Origin: Lacticaseibacillus kribbianus
Lineage (GTDB): Bacteria > Bacillota > Bacilli > Lactobacillales > Lactobacillaceae
NCBI RefSeq assembly: GCF_020180945.1
Contig: NZ_JAIPUL010000004.1
Coordinates: 62,001 to 126,000 of the forward strand
Reading direction: 5' to 3'
DNA: 64,000 bases
Below are positions 16,252-27,869 of this stretch, in pieces (the stretch's first letter is position 1; every line of letters starts with the position of its first letter). The notes beneath the pieces are model-generated. The model saw only the letters and a list, made by a program, of their open reading frames with translations. It was not told the DNA's origin and made no database searches. The position numbers and the translations under genes are program-made.

Positions 16252-18117
16252 TTGGCGGAATCGTTAATCGACTGGGCATACCTATTTGACCGCGGGGAGG
16301 ATTTTCAAAGCTACCGGCGCTTCGGCGCGCACGAGCAGTCGCCGGGCCGCTGGCATTTTCTCGTGTGGGCCCCCAACGCCGCGGGCGTAGCGATTGTGGG
16401 CGATTTTTCCGACTGGGCGCCGCGGGCGCTGGCGCCGCTTGCGGCCACCGGCTGCTGGGAGGGGACGCTTGAGGCGGCGGCCGGGCAGCTGTACAAGGTG
16501 CAGGTCACTGGCGCCGACGGGACGGTGACCAACAAGATCGACCCGTTCGGCTTCGCCTTCGAGAAGAAGCCGGGCACCGCGGCCATCCTGACCGACCTGC
16601 CCGCCTTTGACTGGCAGGACCAGGCCTGGCAGGCGGCCGCGCGCCGGCACGCCAGCCGCGCCAAACCGGTGAACATCTACGAGCTGCACCTGGGGTCGTT
16701 CAAGCGCCATGAGGACGGCGGGTACCTGACCTACCGCGAGGCGATTCGCGAGGTCATCCCCTATGTCCGCCGGATGGGCTACACGCACCTCGAGCTGATG
16801 CCCCTGATGGAGCACCCGCTTGACGCGTCCTGGGGCTACCAGCTGATGGGCTACTTCGCGCCGACCAGCCGCTTCGGCACGCCCGCCGACTTTTTGGCTT
16901 TCGTCGACGCGGCGCACCGCGCGGGGCTCGGCGTGATCATGGACTGGGTGCCGGGGCATTTTATCCGCAACGCCGACGCGCTGGCGACCTTCGACGGCAC
17001 GCCGACCTTCGAGTACCAGGACCCGCACCGCGCCGACAACGTGCGCTGGGGCACCTGGAACTTCGACCTGGGTAAAACGCAGGTGCAAAGCTTCCTGATC
17101 TCAAGTGCGCTGTTTTGGCTTCAGCACTGCCACCTCGACGGCCTGCGGGTCGACGCGGTGTCCAACATGCTGTACATGGACTACGACGCCGGCAAGGAGC
17201 AGGACCGCAACCGCGACGGCGGGCGCGAGAACCTCGAGGGGCGGGCGTTTCTCGAGCGGCTCAACGGCGTGGTCGCCAAAGCTTCGCCCGAGGCCTGGAT
17301 GATCGCCGAGGAGAGCTCCGCGTACCCCAAGGTGACCGCACCGCTTGAGGACGGCGGCCTCGGCTTTTCGGCCAAGTGGAACATGGGGTGGATGAACGAC
17401 ACGCTGCGCTACTTCGCGATGGATCCCTACGCGCGCCGCGACCACATCAACCTGCTGACGTTTTCCTTCGTCTACATGCACGATGAGCGCTTCATCCTGC
17501 CGTTCTCCCACGACGAGGTGGTCCACGGCAAGAAGTCTTTGATGCACAAGATGCCGGGCGACCGCTACAACCAGTTCGCCAACCTGCGCGTGATGTTCGT
17601 GTGGCTGATGACGCACCCGGGCAAAAAGCTCCTGTTCATGGGCAGCGAATGGGGCCAGTTCCTCGAGTGGCGCGACTGGAGCGAACTTGAGTGGCGCGAC
17701 CTCGCCGACCCGCTCAACGCCGCGATGCAGGTGTTCACCCGCACGCTGAATAAGCTGTACGCCAAGACGCCGGCGCTTTGGCTCGACGACAAGACGGATG
17801 CCGGCATCACCGTCACCATCGGCGACCGCCAGGATGTGCTGAGCTTCATCCGCCACGGGGCGCGCCCCGAAGACGACGTGATCGTGGTGATGAACCTGCT
17901 GCCGGAGGAGCGCCAGCACTTCGCGGTGCCGGTGCCGCGCGCCGGCATCTACACGGTGCTTTTGAACACCGAAAGCCAGCACTTCGGCGGCACCTGGGTC
18001 CGCCTGCAGCGCACCCTGCACAGCCGCGACAAACCGGCCAACGGTCAGCCGGCCACGGTCGACGTGGTGCTCCCGGCGATGGGCGCGCTGCTGATCGCGC
18101 CGAAGCCCGCGCCGTGA
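16252..18117 (+). CDS. glgB: 1,4-alpha-glucan branching enzyme
   Basis: A 621-residue GH13 enzyme that creates alpha-1,6 branches in glycogen. An N-terminal CBM48 (about 20-110; VAIVGDFSDWAP) is followed by the catalytic barrel. The barrel carries DWVPGHF (region 1), GLRVDAVSNMLYMD (region 2, nucleophile Asp), AEESSAYP (region 3, acid Glu) and FSHDEVVHGKKS (region 4). A beta-sandwich ends the protein. The start is probably TTG 16252, with GAGGGGTGAGG at a normal distance; GTG 16243 lies within that site. It is first in the glycogen cluster, separated from glgC by 970 bp of repeats. The promoter carries a cre. Confidence 0.95.
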   Translation: MAESLIDWAYLFDRGEDFQSYRRFGAHEQSPGRWHFLVWAPNAAGVAIVGDFSDWAPRALAPLAATGCWEGTLEAAAGQLYKVQVTGADGTVTNKIDPFGFAFEKKPGTAAILTDLPAFDWQDQAWQAAARRHASRAKPVNIYELHLGSFKRHEDGGYLTYREAIREVIPYVRRMGYTHLELMPLMEHPLDASWGYQLMGYFAPTSRFGTPADFLAFVDAAHRAGLGVIMDWVPGHFIRNADALATFDGTPTFEYQDPHRADNVRWGTWNFDLGKTQVQSFLISSALFWLQHCHLDGLRVDAVSNMLYMDYDAGKEQDRNRDGGRENLEGRAFLERLNGVVAKASPEAWMIAEESSAYPKVTAPLEDGGLGFSAKWNMGWMNDTLRYFAMDPYARRDHINLLTFSFVYMHDERFILPFSHDEVVHGKKSLMHKMPGDRYNQFANLRVMFVWLMTHPGKKLLFMGSEWGQFLEWRDWSELEWRDLADPLNAAMQVFTRTLNKLYAKTPALWLDDKTDAGITVTIGDRQDVLSFIRHGARPEDDVIVVMNLLPEERQHFAVPVPRAGIYTVLLNTESQHFGGTWVRLQRTLHSRDKPANGQPATVDVVLPAMGALLIAPKPAP

Positions 18118-18333
18118 GCGGTGCCCGCGACGCGCATGAATCCGGCGTGAGCTAGCTGACGAGGTCATGGCATTAGCCGTGCATTGGTAAGCTCTAGCGC
18201 AGGTCTCGAGAGTCGCCGGCACGAACGGCCATTGGAATCGGGTATGTTCCTCAAGTATCTGTTCTGATGGAAATGAATTATTGATACCTTTGACGCTCAT
18301 ATTTGAAGTATGCAGTCGTGGTCAATGTACCAC
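18118..18333. other. Non-coding start of the glgB-glgC gap
   Basis: No gene or clear terminator is seen. CCGGCACGAACGGCCATTG (18216-18234) resembles the outer arm of the family B element that begins at 18334 and may be a relic. The stretch 18240-18320 is unusually AT-rich for this window and could hold a promoter, but no good pair of hexamers was found. Confidence 0.4.
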
Positions 18334-18536
18334 GGGATAGGGCGGAGGCACGAACGCGCCACTGCTGGAGGCGGAGGGCCGAGGCGAGCCAGCGTGAAAT
18401 TGCTGTTAGTCGGCTGGTCTTGCCGACTTACAGCAAGGGCGGGTCTGGAGACCGGAACGGGCTCCAGGGAGCCCCACGCGTTCCGCCGCCTCGGCCTGTA
18501 GCCGGAAGCAATGGCCCGTTCGCGCCGGAGCCCGGC
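18334..18536 (-). repeat. Family B structured element, copy 1
   Basis: A roughly 200-bp imperfect palindrome with internal stems. The outer arms (18341-18367 and 18508-18533) and an inner CCGAGGCG/CGCCTCGG stem enclose two hairpins. One is CTGGAG/CTCCAG (18445-18450/18462-18467). The other is TGCTGT-T-AGTCGGC with its complement (18401-18414/18422-18435). Its reverse complement matches the copy at 25335-25516. Stem bases differ between copies but remain paired. Confidence 0.75.
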
Positions 18537-18570
18537 TTTGAACGCCAAATCTAGCCGTTCCGCAAGCGCG

Positions 18571-19069
18571 CCTCGGCTCACGCTCTAAACGCGCTCCAAA
18601 GCGCAACGCGGGTGCGGCTGGCTACGCTAAGTCACTCGGGCCAAAGTGCGGCCCAAGCGCCTTAGCTAGGCCAACCGACCCGCTAAGCCCGCGCTTTTCC
18701 ACGCTCTAAACGCGTTTCCCGAGGCGACGCGGGCGCGCTCAGCTAGGCTTGGACACTGGGCCAAGTACGGGCCCAATGCCCAAGCCTACGCTGAACGTCC
18801 CGCTAAGCCCGCCTCGGCTCACGCTCTAAACGCGCTCCAAAGCGCAACGCGGGTGCGGCTGGCTACGCTAAGTCACTCGGGCCAAAGTGCGGCCCAAGCG
18901 CCTTAGCTAGGCCAGCCGACCCGCTAAGCCCGCGCTTTTCCACGCTCTAAACGCGTTCCCCGAGGCGACGCGGGCGCGCTCAGCTAGGCTTGGACACTGG
19001 GCCAAGTACGGGCCCAATGCCCAAGCCTACGCTGAACGTCCCGCTAAGCCCGCCTCGGCTCACGCTCTA
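18571..19069 (+). repeat. Family A hairpin repeat array (A2), four hairpins in two 241-bp copies
   Basis: Two direct copies of a 241-bp block (18571-18811, 18812-19052), differing at about two positions, plus 17 bp of a third. Each block holds two different family A hairpins of about 120-bp period. Example arms: GGGCC/GGCCC around AAAGTGC, extended by CTAAG/CTTAG and GGCTGGC-like outer bases. Units are joined by CACGCTCTAAACGCG spacers. The array ends about 20 bp before the glgC ATG, next to its ribosome site. Confidence 0.9.
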
Positions 19070-19089
19070 TTCGAAATGGAGGGACCAAC

Positions 19090-20232
19090 ATGGTTACAGA
19101 GATGTTAGGGATGATCTTGGCCGGGGGACAGGGAACCCGGTTGGGAAAGTTGACCAAAACCACCGCCAAGCCTTCGGTGCCGTTCGGTGGGCGCTACCGC
19201 ATCATCGATTTCACCCTGAGCAACCTCAGCAATTCCGGCGTCAACACCGTCGGCGTCATCACCCAGTACCAGCCCCTCGAGCTGAACCGCCACGTGCAAA
19301 ACGGCGCGGCCTGGGGGCTCAACGAGCGCGGCGCCGGTGTCACGATCCTTCAGCCGTACGCGTCAAGCGAGGGCGAGAAGTTCTTCGAGGGCACGGCCCA
19401 CGCGATTTACCAGAACATGGCCTACATCGACTCCTACAACCCGCAGTACGTGCTGGTGCTGTCGGGCGACCACATCTACAAGATGGACTACGAGCGCATG
19501 CTTCGCGCCCACAAGGCCAAGAAGGCGACGCTGACCGTCGCCGTGATGCCGGTGGCGATGAAGGAGGCCAGCCGCTTTGGCATCATGAACACCGACGACA
19601 CCAACCGCATCATCGCCTTTGAGGAGAAGCCGGAAGAGCCCAAGTCCAACCTCGCCTCGATGGGCATCTACATCTTCGACTGGGCGCCGCTCAAGAAGTA
19701 CCTGACGGAAAGCTACGCGACCGACGGCAAGATGGAGGACTTCGGTAAGGACGTGATTCCGGCCTACCTGGCGCACAACGAGCCGACTTACGCCTACGCG
19801 TTCCACGGCTACTGGAAGGATGTCGGCACGATCCAGTCGCTGTGGGAGGCCAACATGGAGTTCCTCGCGCCGAACAACGCGCTGAACATCGCCAACCGCA
19901 ACTGGCGCATCTACTCGCAGACCGAGGCGCTGCCGCCGATGTTTCTGACCAAAACGGCGAAGGTCACCCGGGCGATGATCACCGACGGCTCCTACGTCGC
20001 GGGCACGATCGACCACAGCATCCTGAGCCAGAACGTGAAGGTCGGCGAGGGCTCCGTGGTCAAGGACTCGATGGTGATGCCTAACGTCGTGATCGGCAAA
20101 AACGTGGTGATCGACCACGCCATCATCGGTGAGAACGCGCTGGTCGGCGACAACGGGGAGATCATCGGCACCAAGGACGACATCGCCGTGGTGGGGTACG
20201 GCGAAGTGGTAGGAAGGAAGGAGAAAGCATGA
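19090..20232 (+). CDS. glgC: Glucose-1-phosphate adenylyltransferase, catalytic subunit
   Basis: A 380-residue enzyme that makes ADP-glucose from glucose-1-phosphate and ATP. The nucleotidyltransferase motif is [14 protein letters not shown] (residues 8-21), followed by [15 protein letters not shown]. The substrate region [12 protein letters not shown] is near 124, and [15 protein letters not shown] near 178. A left-handed beta-helix fills the C-terminal third (hexapeptide-like [15 protein letters not shown]). The ATG follows ATGGAGGGACCAAC, which begins where the A2 repeat array ends. The start of glgD overlaps its stop by 4 bp. GlgC and GlgD normally form a heterotetramer. Confidence 0.96.
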   Translation: MVTEMLGMILAGGQGTRLGKLTKTTAKPSVPFGGRYRIIDFTLSNLSNSGVNTVGVITQYQPLELNRHVQNGAAWGLNERGAGVTILQPYASSEGEKFFEGTAHAIYQNMAYIDSYNPQYVLVLSGDHIYKMDYERMLRAHKAKKATLTVAVMPVAMKEASRFGIMNTDDTNRIIAFEEKPEEPKSNLASMGIYIFDWAPLKKYLTESYATDGKMEDFGKDVIPAYLAHNEPTYAYAFHGYWKDVGTIQSLWEANMEFLAPNNALNIANRNWRIYSQTEALPPMFLTKTAKVTRAMITDGSYVAGTIDHSILSQNVKVGEGSVVKDSMVMPNVVIGKNVVIDHAIIGENALVGDNGEIIGTKDDIAVVGYGEVVGRKEKA

Positions 20233-21398
20233 GACAAGGAGAAATGGCCGCCGTCATCGACCTGAACGAGGACGTGCACACGCTGCTGCCGCTGACCGCG
20301 CACCGCCCGATCGGCACGCTGCCGTTCGCCGGGCGCTACCGCCTGATTGATTTTCCCTTGTCGGCGATCACCAACGCCGACATCCACAGCGTCGGGCTGT
20401 TCATGCCCGAGTCCGAGCGCTCCGTGCAGGACCACATCAGAAGCGGCGCGGCGTGGAACCTGGACCTGATCCAGGGCGGGGTGTTCCTGTTCCCGTACGT
20501 CGCGACGCGCGACTACACGGACGTGGCGCTGCGCCGGCGCTACTACGAGAACTACACCCAGTTCCTGCGCCGTTCCGGCTCCCAGTACACGGTGGTGATG
20601 GGGGCGGCCAACATCGCCAACATCGACCTCAACGCGATTCTGGCCTACCACAAGGCCGGCGACGCGGAGATCACCGCGGTGTACAAGAACGTGCCCAAGG
20701 CGACGGTGACACCCAACGACTGGACGCTGACCTTGTCGGAGCAGGGCATCGCCACCTCGGTGATCCAGGCCTCGGAGCGCCACGACGGGGATGAGGTCAG
20801 CACGGTGCCGAGCTTCATGGACATCTACCTGCTGCCGACCATCGACCTGATCGACCTGCTGGACGCCGCGGCCCAGACCACCGAGTTCCGCCGCCTGCCG
20901 CAGCTTTTGCGCGAGGCGGTGCTGGCCGGCAACGCCAACGCCTTCGAGTACACCGGCTACCTGGCGCGCATCAACTCGATTCAGCGCTACTTCGACGCCA
21001 ACATGGACATGCTGACGGAGGCCAACTACCAGTCGCTTTTGTTCTCGAGCATCCCGATCCTGACCAAGAGCAAAAACGAGGTGCCGAGCTTCTTTGCCAA
21101 GGACTCCGTGGTGGAAAACGGGGTGCTGGGCACCGGCGCCTACGTGGAGGGGGTCGTGTCCGACTCCGTGGTCTTCCGCAACGTCGTGGTGCACCAGGGC
21201 GCGACGGTTGAAAACAGCATCCTGATGCAGGGCAGCAAGATCTCGACGGGCTCCAAGGTCAGCTATGCGATCCTCGACAAGGGTGTCGTGATCGGGCCGA
21301 ACCTGACCATCGCCGGCACGCCGGACCACCCGATTGTGATCGAGAAGAACCGCACCGTGTTTCGCGCCAGTGAAGTGGAGGAACTCGCCCATGCCTAA
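20229..21398 (+). CDS. glgD: Glucose-1-phosphate adenylyltransferase, regulatory subunit
   Basis: A 389-residue GlgC paralogue with the same two-domain fold. The N terminus lacks the GGxGTRL nucleotide loop: the position reads [20 protein letters not shown]. This is the hallmark of GlgD, a mostly non-catalytic partner of GlgC in Firmicutes. The [10 protein letters not shown] block and C-terminal hexapeptide repeats ([17 protein letters not shown]) are kept. ATG 20229 overlaps the glgC stop (ATGA). The end overlaps glgA by 8 bp, so C, D and A are translationally coupled. Confidence 0.94.
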   Translation: MRQGEMAAVIDLNEDVHTLLPLTAHRPIGTLPFAGRYRLIDFPLSAITNADIHSVGLFMPESERSVQDHIRSGAAWNLDLIQGGVFLFPYVATRDYTDVALRRRYYENYTQFLRRSGSQYTVVMGAANIANIDLNAILAYHKAGDAEITAVYKNVPKATVTPNDWTLTLSEQGIATSVIQASERHDGDEVSTVPSFMDIYLLPTIDLIDLLDAAAQTTEFRRLPQLLREAVLAGNANAFEYTGYLARINSIQRYFDANMDMLTEANYQSLLFSSIPILTKSKNEVPSFFAKDSVVENGVLGTGAYVEGVVSDSVVFRNVVVHQGATVENSILMQGSKISTGSKVSYAILDKGVVIGPNLTIAGTPDHPIVIEKNRTVFRASEVEELAHA

Positions 21399-22830
21399 AG
21401 TCTTATTCGCCGCGGCGGAAGGGGCGCCGTTCTACAAAACCGGGGGGCTGGGCGACGTCGCCTACGCGCTGCCCCAGGCGCTTTCGAAGCTCGGCGTCGA
21501 CATCCGCGTCGTGCTGCCGTACTACCCCAAGCTTTTTCCCGCCCGCTACCTCAAGGCCCTGCGCCCGCTGACGCAGTTCTCGCTGAACTTCGGCGGCCAC
21601 GAGAAGTACGTCGGCGTCCGCACCCTGACCCTGGGGGCGGTGACCTACTACCTGATTGACAACGAGGAGTTCTTCGGGCGCGACGGTCTGTACGGCTACT
21701 GGGACGACGGCGGCCGCTTCGGGTTCTTCCAGATGGCGATCATCGAGATGATGCAGGTGATCGACTTCATCCCGGACGTCCTGCACGTCAACGACTGGCA
21801 CACCGCCTTCATTCCGGTGCTGTTGCACGACAAGTACGCCTGGATCACGCCGTACCAGCAGATCCGCACCCAGTTGACCATCCACAACCTGCAGTTCCAG
21901 GGGTGGTTCCCGGAAAGCGTGCTGGACACCGTGTTTGGCATCGGCCGCCAGTTCTTCAACGACGACGGTTTTGCCCAGGACGGCCAGGTCAACTTCATGA
22001 AGGGCGGCATCAACTTCGCTGACCTCGTGTCCACCGTCAGCCCAAGCTACGCCCAGGAGATCCAGACGCCGGAGTTCGGTGAGCACCTGGACGGGACGCT
22101 TCGGCGCCAGGCCCACAAGCTGGTCGGCATCCTCAACGGCATCGACACCACGCTGTACGACCCGGAGACCGATACGCACCTGGCCGCGCCGTTTGACGCG
22201 CGCGACCTGAGCGGTAAGGCGCAGGACAAGGCGGCGCTGCAGCAGGCGGTCGGCCTGCCCAAGCGCGCCGTGCCGGTGTTTGGCATCGTCTCGCGCCTGA
22301 CGCAGCAAAAGGGCATGGGGATGCTGGTGTCCGCGCTTGAGCGCATCCTGCCCGGCGCCGACATCCAGGTTGTGATGCTCGGCACCGGCGACGCCGATTT
22401 GGAGGCGGGTTTTGCCCACTTGCACGAGCGCTTCGCCGGCAAGGTCGCCGCGATCACGCGCTTTGACGAGGGGCTGGCGCAGCAGATTTACGGCGGCGCG
22501 GATTTCTTCGTCATGCCGAGCGCCTTTGAGCCCAGCGGCCTGGCGCAGATGATGGCGATGCGCTACGGGACCCTGCCGATCGTGCACGAAACCGGCGGCC
22601 TGCGCGACTCGGTGCAGCCGTACGACGCGACCACCGGAGCGGGGACCGGCTTCACGTTCTGGGACTTCACCCCGCAGGTGCTCGCCGACACGCTGATGCG
22701 CGCGGCGCTGATCGCCCAAAACGAGCCGCAGGTGTACCAGGCGCTGCAGCAGCACGCCATGGCCCAGGACTTCGCCTGGACCAACGCCGCCAAGCGCTAC
22801 CTCGACGGCTACCAGCGCCTGCACGCGTGA
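21391..22830 (+). CDS. glgA: Glycogen synthase (ADP-glucose type)
   Basis: A 479-residue GT5 glycosyltransferase that elongates alpha-1,4 glucan from ADP-glucose. The N-terminal ADP-glucose motif KTGGLGDVAYALPQ lies at residues 15-28. HVNDWHTAFIPVLL is near 131. The C-terminal Rossmann domain has GIVSRLTQQKG (around 298) and the catalytic SAFEPSGLAQMMAMRYG (around 375). ATG 21391 is chosen over the in-frame 21370 because GTGGAGGAA is correctly spaced and the length then fits the family. A strong palindrome follows its stop, so glgP expression depends on read-through or another start. Confidence 0.96.
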   Translation: MPKVLFAAAEGAPFYKTGGLGDVAYALPQALSKLGVDIRVVLPYYPKLFPARYLKALRPLTQFSLNFGGHEKYVGVRTLTLGAVTYYLIDNEEFFGRDGLYGYWDDGGRFGFFQMAIIEMMQVIDFIPDVLHVNDWHTAFIPVLLHDKYAWITPYQQIRTQLTIHNLQFQGWFPESVLDTVFGIGRQFFNDDGFAQDGQVNFMKGGINFADLVSTVSPSYAQEIQTPEFGEHLDGTLRRQAHKLVGILNGIDTTLYDPETDTHLAAPFDARDLSGKAQDKAALQQAVGLPKRAVPVFGIVSRLTQQKGMGMLVSALERILPGADIQVVMLGTGDADLEAGFAHLHERFAGKVAAITRFDEGLAQQIYGGADFFVMPSAFEPSGLAQMMAMRYGTLPIVHETGGLRDSVQPYDATTGAGTGFTFWDFTPQVLADTLMRAALIAQNEPQVYQALQQHAMAQDFAWTNAAKRYLDGYQRLHA

Positions 22831-22835
22831 CAGCC

Positions 22836-22862
22836 AAAAGGCGGGGGCGCCCCCGCCTTTTG
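22836..22862 (+). terminator. Terminator-like palindrome between glgA and glgP
   Basis: AAAAGGCGGGGG and CCCCCGCCTTTT form a nearly loop-less perfect inverted repeat. A second hairpin (GCAGTC..GACTGC, 22864-22893) follows. No promoter hexamers are seen in the remaining gap, so it may be a partial terminator tuning glgP. Confidence 0.75.
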
Positions 22863-22923
22863 TGCAGTCGGGTCTGTTGCACAACCGGACTGCGCCAGGC
22901 GCGGCCCAGAAGGAGGAAATTGG

Positions 22924-25302
<2,379 letters not shown>

Positions 25303-25334
25303 CCTGTCAGTTAGACGGCTCGGGGCCGGATTCC

Positions 25335-25516
25335 GGCCCGGCGGCGCCACTGCTTCCGCCTTCGAGCCGAGGCGGCGGAACGCGTGCGGCTCCCGCAAGC
25401 CCAAAGTGCGGTCTTGCGACCCGCCGGTGCAGTAAACCGGCACAAACCGCCGGTTAACAGCAATCTCACGCTGGCTCGCCTCGGCCCGAAGCCTCCAGCA
25501 GGGGCGCGGCCGGGCC
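25335..25516 (+). repeat. Family B structured element, copy 2
   Basis: Opposite orientation to copy 1. The outer arms GGCCCGGCGGCGCCACTGCT (25335-25354) and its near complement (25497-25516) match at 18 of 20 positions. The inner stem is GCCGAGGCG/CGCCTCGGC. Two hairpins follow: CGCAAG/CTTGCG (25394-25399/25413-25418) and AACCGGC/GCCGGTT (25435-25441/25449-25455). The two copies bracket glgCDAP. No protein is encoded. Confidence 0.75.
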
Positions 25517-25530
25517 TTCGCCCTAGACAC

Positions 25531-25566
25531 AAAATCGCCGCCTGGCATGAGCCAAGCGGCGATTTT
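25531..25566. terminator. Bidirectional terminator between glgP and the arsR-type gene
   Basis: AAAATCGCCGC and GCGGCGATTTT enclose a 14-base loop. It suits the minus-strand regulator and any transcript from glgP. Confidence 0.85.
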
Positions 25567-25576
25567 GATCATGGGT

Positions 25577-25930
25577 CTAGTGGAAGGCGGTCAGGGCGAC
25601 CTCGCGCTGGTGGCGCAGCGCGGCGGTGATCCGCTCCAGGCGGGTGATGGTGTCGTCGAGCGTCAGGTAGTAGTAGACGATGTTACCAACCTGACGCGAG
25701 TCGACCATGCCGATCTCGTGCAGGGTCTTGAGGTGATGCGACGTGGCTGGTTGCGACAGGCCAATCGCATCCGCCAGGTCGTTGACCTTGATGCCGTGCT
25801 CCGGCGTCACGGTGCTCAAGATCATGATCAGCTTCTGGCGGCTGGCGTTGGCCAGCGCGTTGAGGTGGTTCACATCCGATTTGAACTCCTTCAATGCTTC
25901 CGTTTGTGCTTGCGTGTAGGTGGTAGTCAC
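25577..25930 (-). CDS. ArsR-family transcriptional regulator
   Basis: A 117-residue winged-helix repressor. The recognition block is GLSQPATSHHLKTLHEIGMV (about residues 56-75), followed by the beta-wing VDSRQVGNIVYYYL. The classical arsenic-sensing ELCVCDL motif is replaced by IKVNDLADAIG with no cysteines, so this is not a conventional arsenite sensor. The start is GTG at 25930, with GGAGG seven bases upstream; the longer frame to 25960 runs over that site. It is divergent from apbE across a 193-bp AT-rich gap, and apbE is a plausible target. The inducer is unknown. Confidence 0.85.
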   Translation of the reverse strand: MTTTYTQAQTEALKEFKSDVNHLNALANASRQKLIMILSTVTPEHGIKVNDLADAIGLSQPATSHHLKTLHEIGMVDSRQVGNIVYYYLTLDDTITRLERITAALRHQREVALTAFH

Positions 25931-26123
25931 AGTGGGTCCTCCTTGACGGCGTATTCTCAACCGTTAGTTTACTCTTTTTTAAAAATTAATGTGACTATTT
26001 TGCGAATTATTTTTTCTTTGCGGCGGCGGTTGTTAACGATTACACTGGAAGTGGGCGAAAGCGCCACCAAAATCCGAACGCGACGCAGTTTTTCCCGTCG
26101 CTCGCGAAAAGGAGCAGTTCATT

Positions 26124-27059
26124 ATGACCAATTCAATTGACTTCCACGCCCTGGGCGCGGACAACACCCTGACCATCTTCGGCGGCGGGTCCGCCGACAC
26201 GTTGACCAAGAGCTCGGCCCTGGTCGACGCGTACGCCAAGCTGCTGTCGTTCTACAAGGCCGACTCCATCATCGGCCAGATCAATCAGGCCGCGGGCCAA
26301 GCGCCGGTGCACGTGCCGGTGCGGGCGGTGTTCAACCTGATCGCCCGCGCGGTGGCCTGGAGCAAGCGCAAGATGGGCTACAACGCGCTGATCGGCCCGG
26401 CCGTCGCGCTGTGGCGCATCGGCTTTGACGACGCGCGGGTGCCGAGCGCGGCGGAGCAGGCCGAGGTCCTCGCCCTGACGGACCCGGAGCTCGTGTACCT
26501 GGACCCCGAGGCCCAGACCGTTTTCCTCCAAAAGGCCGGCATGGCGATTGACCTCGGCGGCATCGCCAAGGGCTTCATCATCGACGAGCTCGCGCGCCTG
26601 TGGGAGCAGGAGGGCGTGACCGGCGGGCGCATCGACCTGGCCGGCAACTGCCGCTTGGTCGGCAACAGCGACGCCGGCGTGCCGCTGTGGCAGGTGCCGA
26701 TCACCGACCCGCGCGAGCCCAACCGCCCGGCCATCGCGACGCTGACCACCGCGCCGTGCGCCGTGGTGACGACCGGCATCTACTTCCGCCACTTCGACCA
26801 AAACGGCCACGTCTACCATCACCTGATCGACCCGACCACCGGCGCGCCGGTTGAGTCCAGCATGGCGTCGATCACCGTGGTGGCCGACACCGCGGAAAAG
26901 GCCGACGTGCTGTCCTCCATCGGCTTTTACGCCGGGCTGCCGCAGGGCTACGACGAGATCGAGGATAACGGGGCCGAGGCCGTCTTCATCACCAAGGACA
27001 CCCAGCTGTACAAGACCGCCGGCCTGCGCGAGACGCTGATGCCGACGATGGGGGCCTAG
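26124..27059 (+). CDS. apbE: FAD:protein FMN transferase
   Basis: A 311-residue ApbE-family enzyme that attaches FMN covalently to threonine or serine of target flavoproteins. Diagnostic blocks are MAIDLGGIAKGFIID (around residue 139) and YHHLIDPTTGAPV (around 231), the metal and FAD-binding region. There is no signal peptide or lipobox, unlike many ApbE proteins, so it probably acts in the cytoplasm, for example on fumarate-reductase-type enzymes; none is in this window. ATG 26124 follows AAAAGGAGCAGTTC. The gene is divergent from the ArsR-type regulator and ends at a long hairpin. Confidence 0.9.
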   Translation: MTNSIDFHALGADNTLTIFGGGSADTLTKSSALVDAYAKLLSFYKADSIIGQINQAAGQAPVHVPVRAVFNLIARAVAWSKRKMGYNALIGPAVALWRIGFDDARVPSAAEQAEVLALTDPELVYLDPEAQTVFLQKAGMAIDLGGIAKGFIIDELARLWEQEGVTGGRIDLAGNCRLVGNSDAGVPLWQVPITDPREPNRPAIATLTTAPCAVVTTGIYFRHFDQNGHVYHHLIDPTTGAPVESSMASITVVADTAEKADVLSSIGFYAGLPQGYDEIEDNGAEAVFITKDTQLYKTAGLRETLMPTMGA

Positions 27060-27087
27060 CTCCTGCCCAAAAGCGTGAACTTGACCA

Positions 27088-27140
27088 AAAAAAACGCGTT
27101 GCCCGCCATCGATTCGTCGGTGGTGGGCAACGCGTTTTTC
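27088..27140. terminator. Large bidirectional terminator after apbE
   Basis: AAAACGCGTTGCCC pairs perfectly with GGGCAACGCGTTTT around a 20-base loop. It lies between convergent apbE and the VIT genes. Confidence 0.88.
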
Positions 27141-27158
27141 GTAAAAATAAGTTGTGGT

Positions 27159-27862
27159 TCACATGATCTGACCGATGCCGTAGTGGATGATCATGGTGAT
27201 GATGCCGATGACGACGTTGCGAATCATCGCGGTCTTGACCAGACCGTCGCCGAGCTTGGCGGACAAAAAGCCGGTCAAGGCGACGCTGGCGATCACGGCC
27301 AGGATGGTGCCGGGCCACTGCCAGGCGACCGGCAGGAAGGTCATCGCGACCAGCGGGAAGATGCCGCCGGAGGCCGCGGCGACCAGCGACGAGAACGCGG
27401 CGTCCCAGGGGTTCATGTAGTGGCCGGACTGCAGGCTGTACTTGACGGCGATCACGGTGCCCAGCGCGTCGTCTTGCATCAGCTGCGCCGCGATCTTGGC
27501 GGCGGTGGCCGGGGTCACGCCGCGGGCAACGTAGTGATCGACCACGGCCTGGACCTCGCCGGCGTAATCCGTTTCAGCAGGGCGGCCTCCGCCTTCACGA
27601 CGGCCTCCTCGGTGTCTTTTTGCGAGCTGACGCTGGCGTACTCGCCCGACGCCATGGAAAAGGCGCAGGCCAGCAGGTCGGCGAGCCCGGCGATGAAAAT
27701 GGTGAAGTGGTTGGTGGTGGCGGCGGCGACGGAAAACAGCACGCCGACGACGGTCAGGATGCCGTCGTTGGCGCCCAGCACCCCGGCGCGCAGGGTGTTG
27801 GCGCGCTCGGCCATCGTCTGCTTGGCCTTCACCTTGGGTTTCACAGTCAAAGTTTTCATCAT
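27159..27862 (-). pseudogene. Frameshifted VIT/CCC1-family Fe/Mn transporter
   Basis: The two halves are in different frames. The N-terminal part (27862 down to about 27575) has the family start ANTLRAGVLGANDGILTVVG and MASGEYASVSSQKD. The C-terminal part is readable from about 27575 to 27159 (DYAGEVQAVVDHYVARGVT to GIGQIM). At CTGCTGAAACGG one base appears lost: frame 1 gives LLKRITPARS, whereas the next frame gives ETDYAGEV, which matches TDYAGEV in the intact neighbour. Without the shift the product would be about 234 residues. It is the second gene of a two-gene unit, 7 bp after its paralogue. It could be a true pseudogene or an assembly error. Confidence 0.8.
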
Positions 27863-27869
27863 GCGCCTC

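Noticed and set aside
18571-19069. The regular repeats at first suggest a CRISPR array.
   Set aside because: The period is 120/241 bp and each unit is itself palindromic. There are no unique spacers and no cas genes.
18990-19622. A 210-codon plus-strand frame across the A2 array into glgC.
   Set aside because: It starts in repeat DNA and runs out of frame through glgC.
27545-27605. Programmed frameshifting to join the two VIT halves.
   Set aside because: No slippery sequence or downstream stimulatory structure is evident, and the intact paralogue has no such site.
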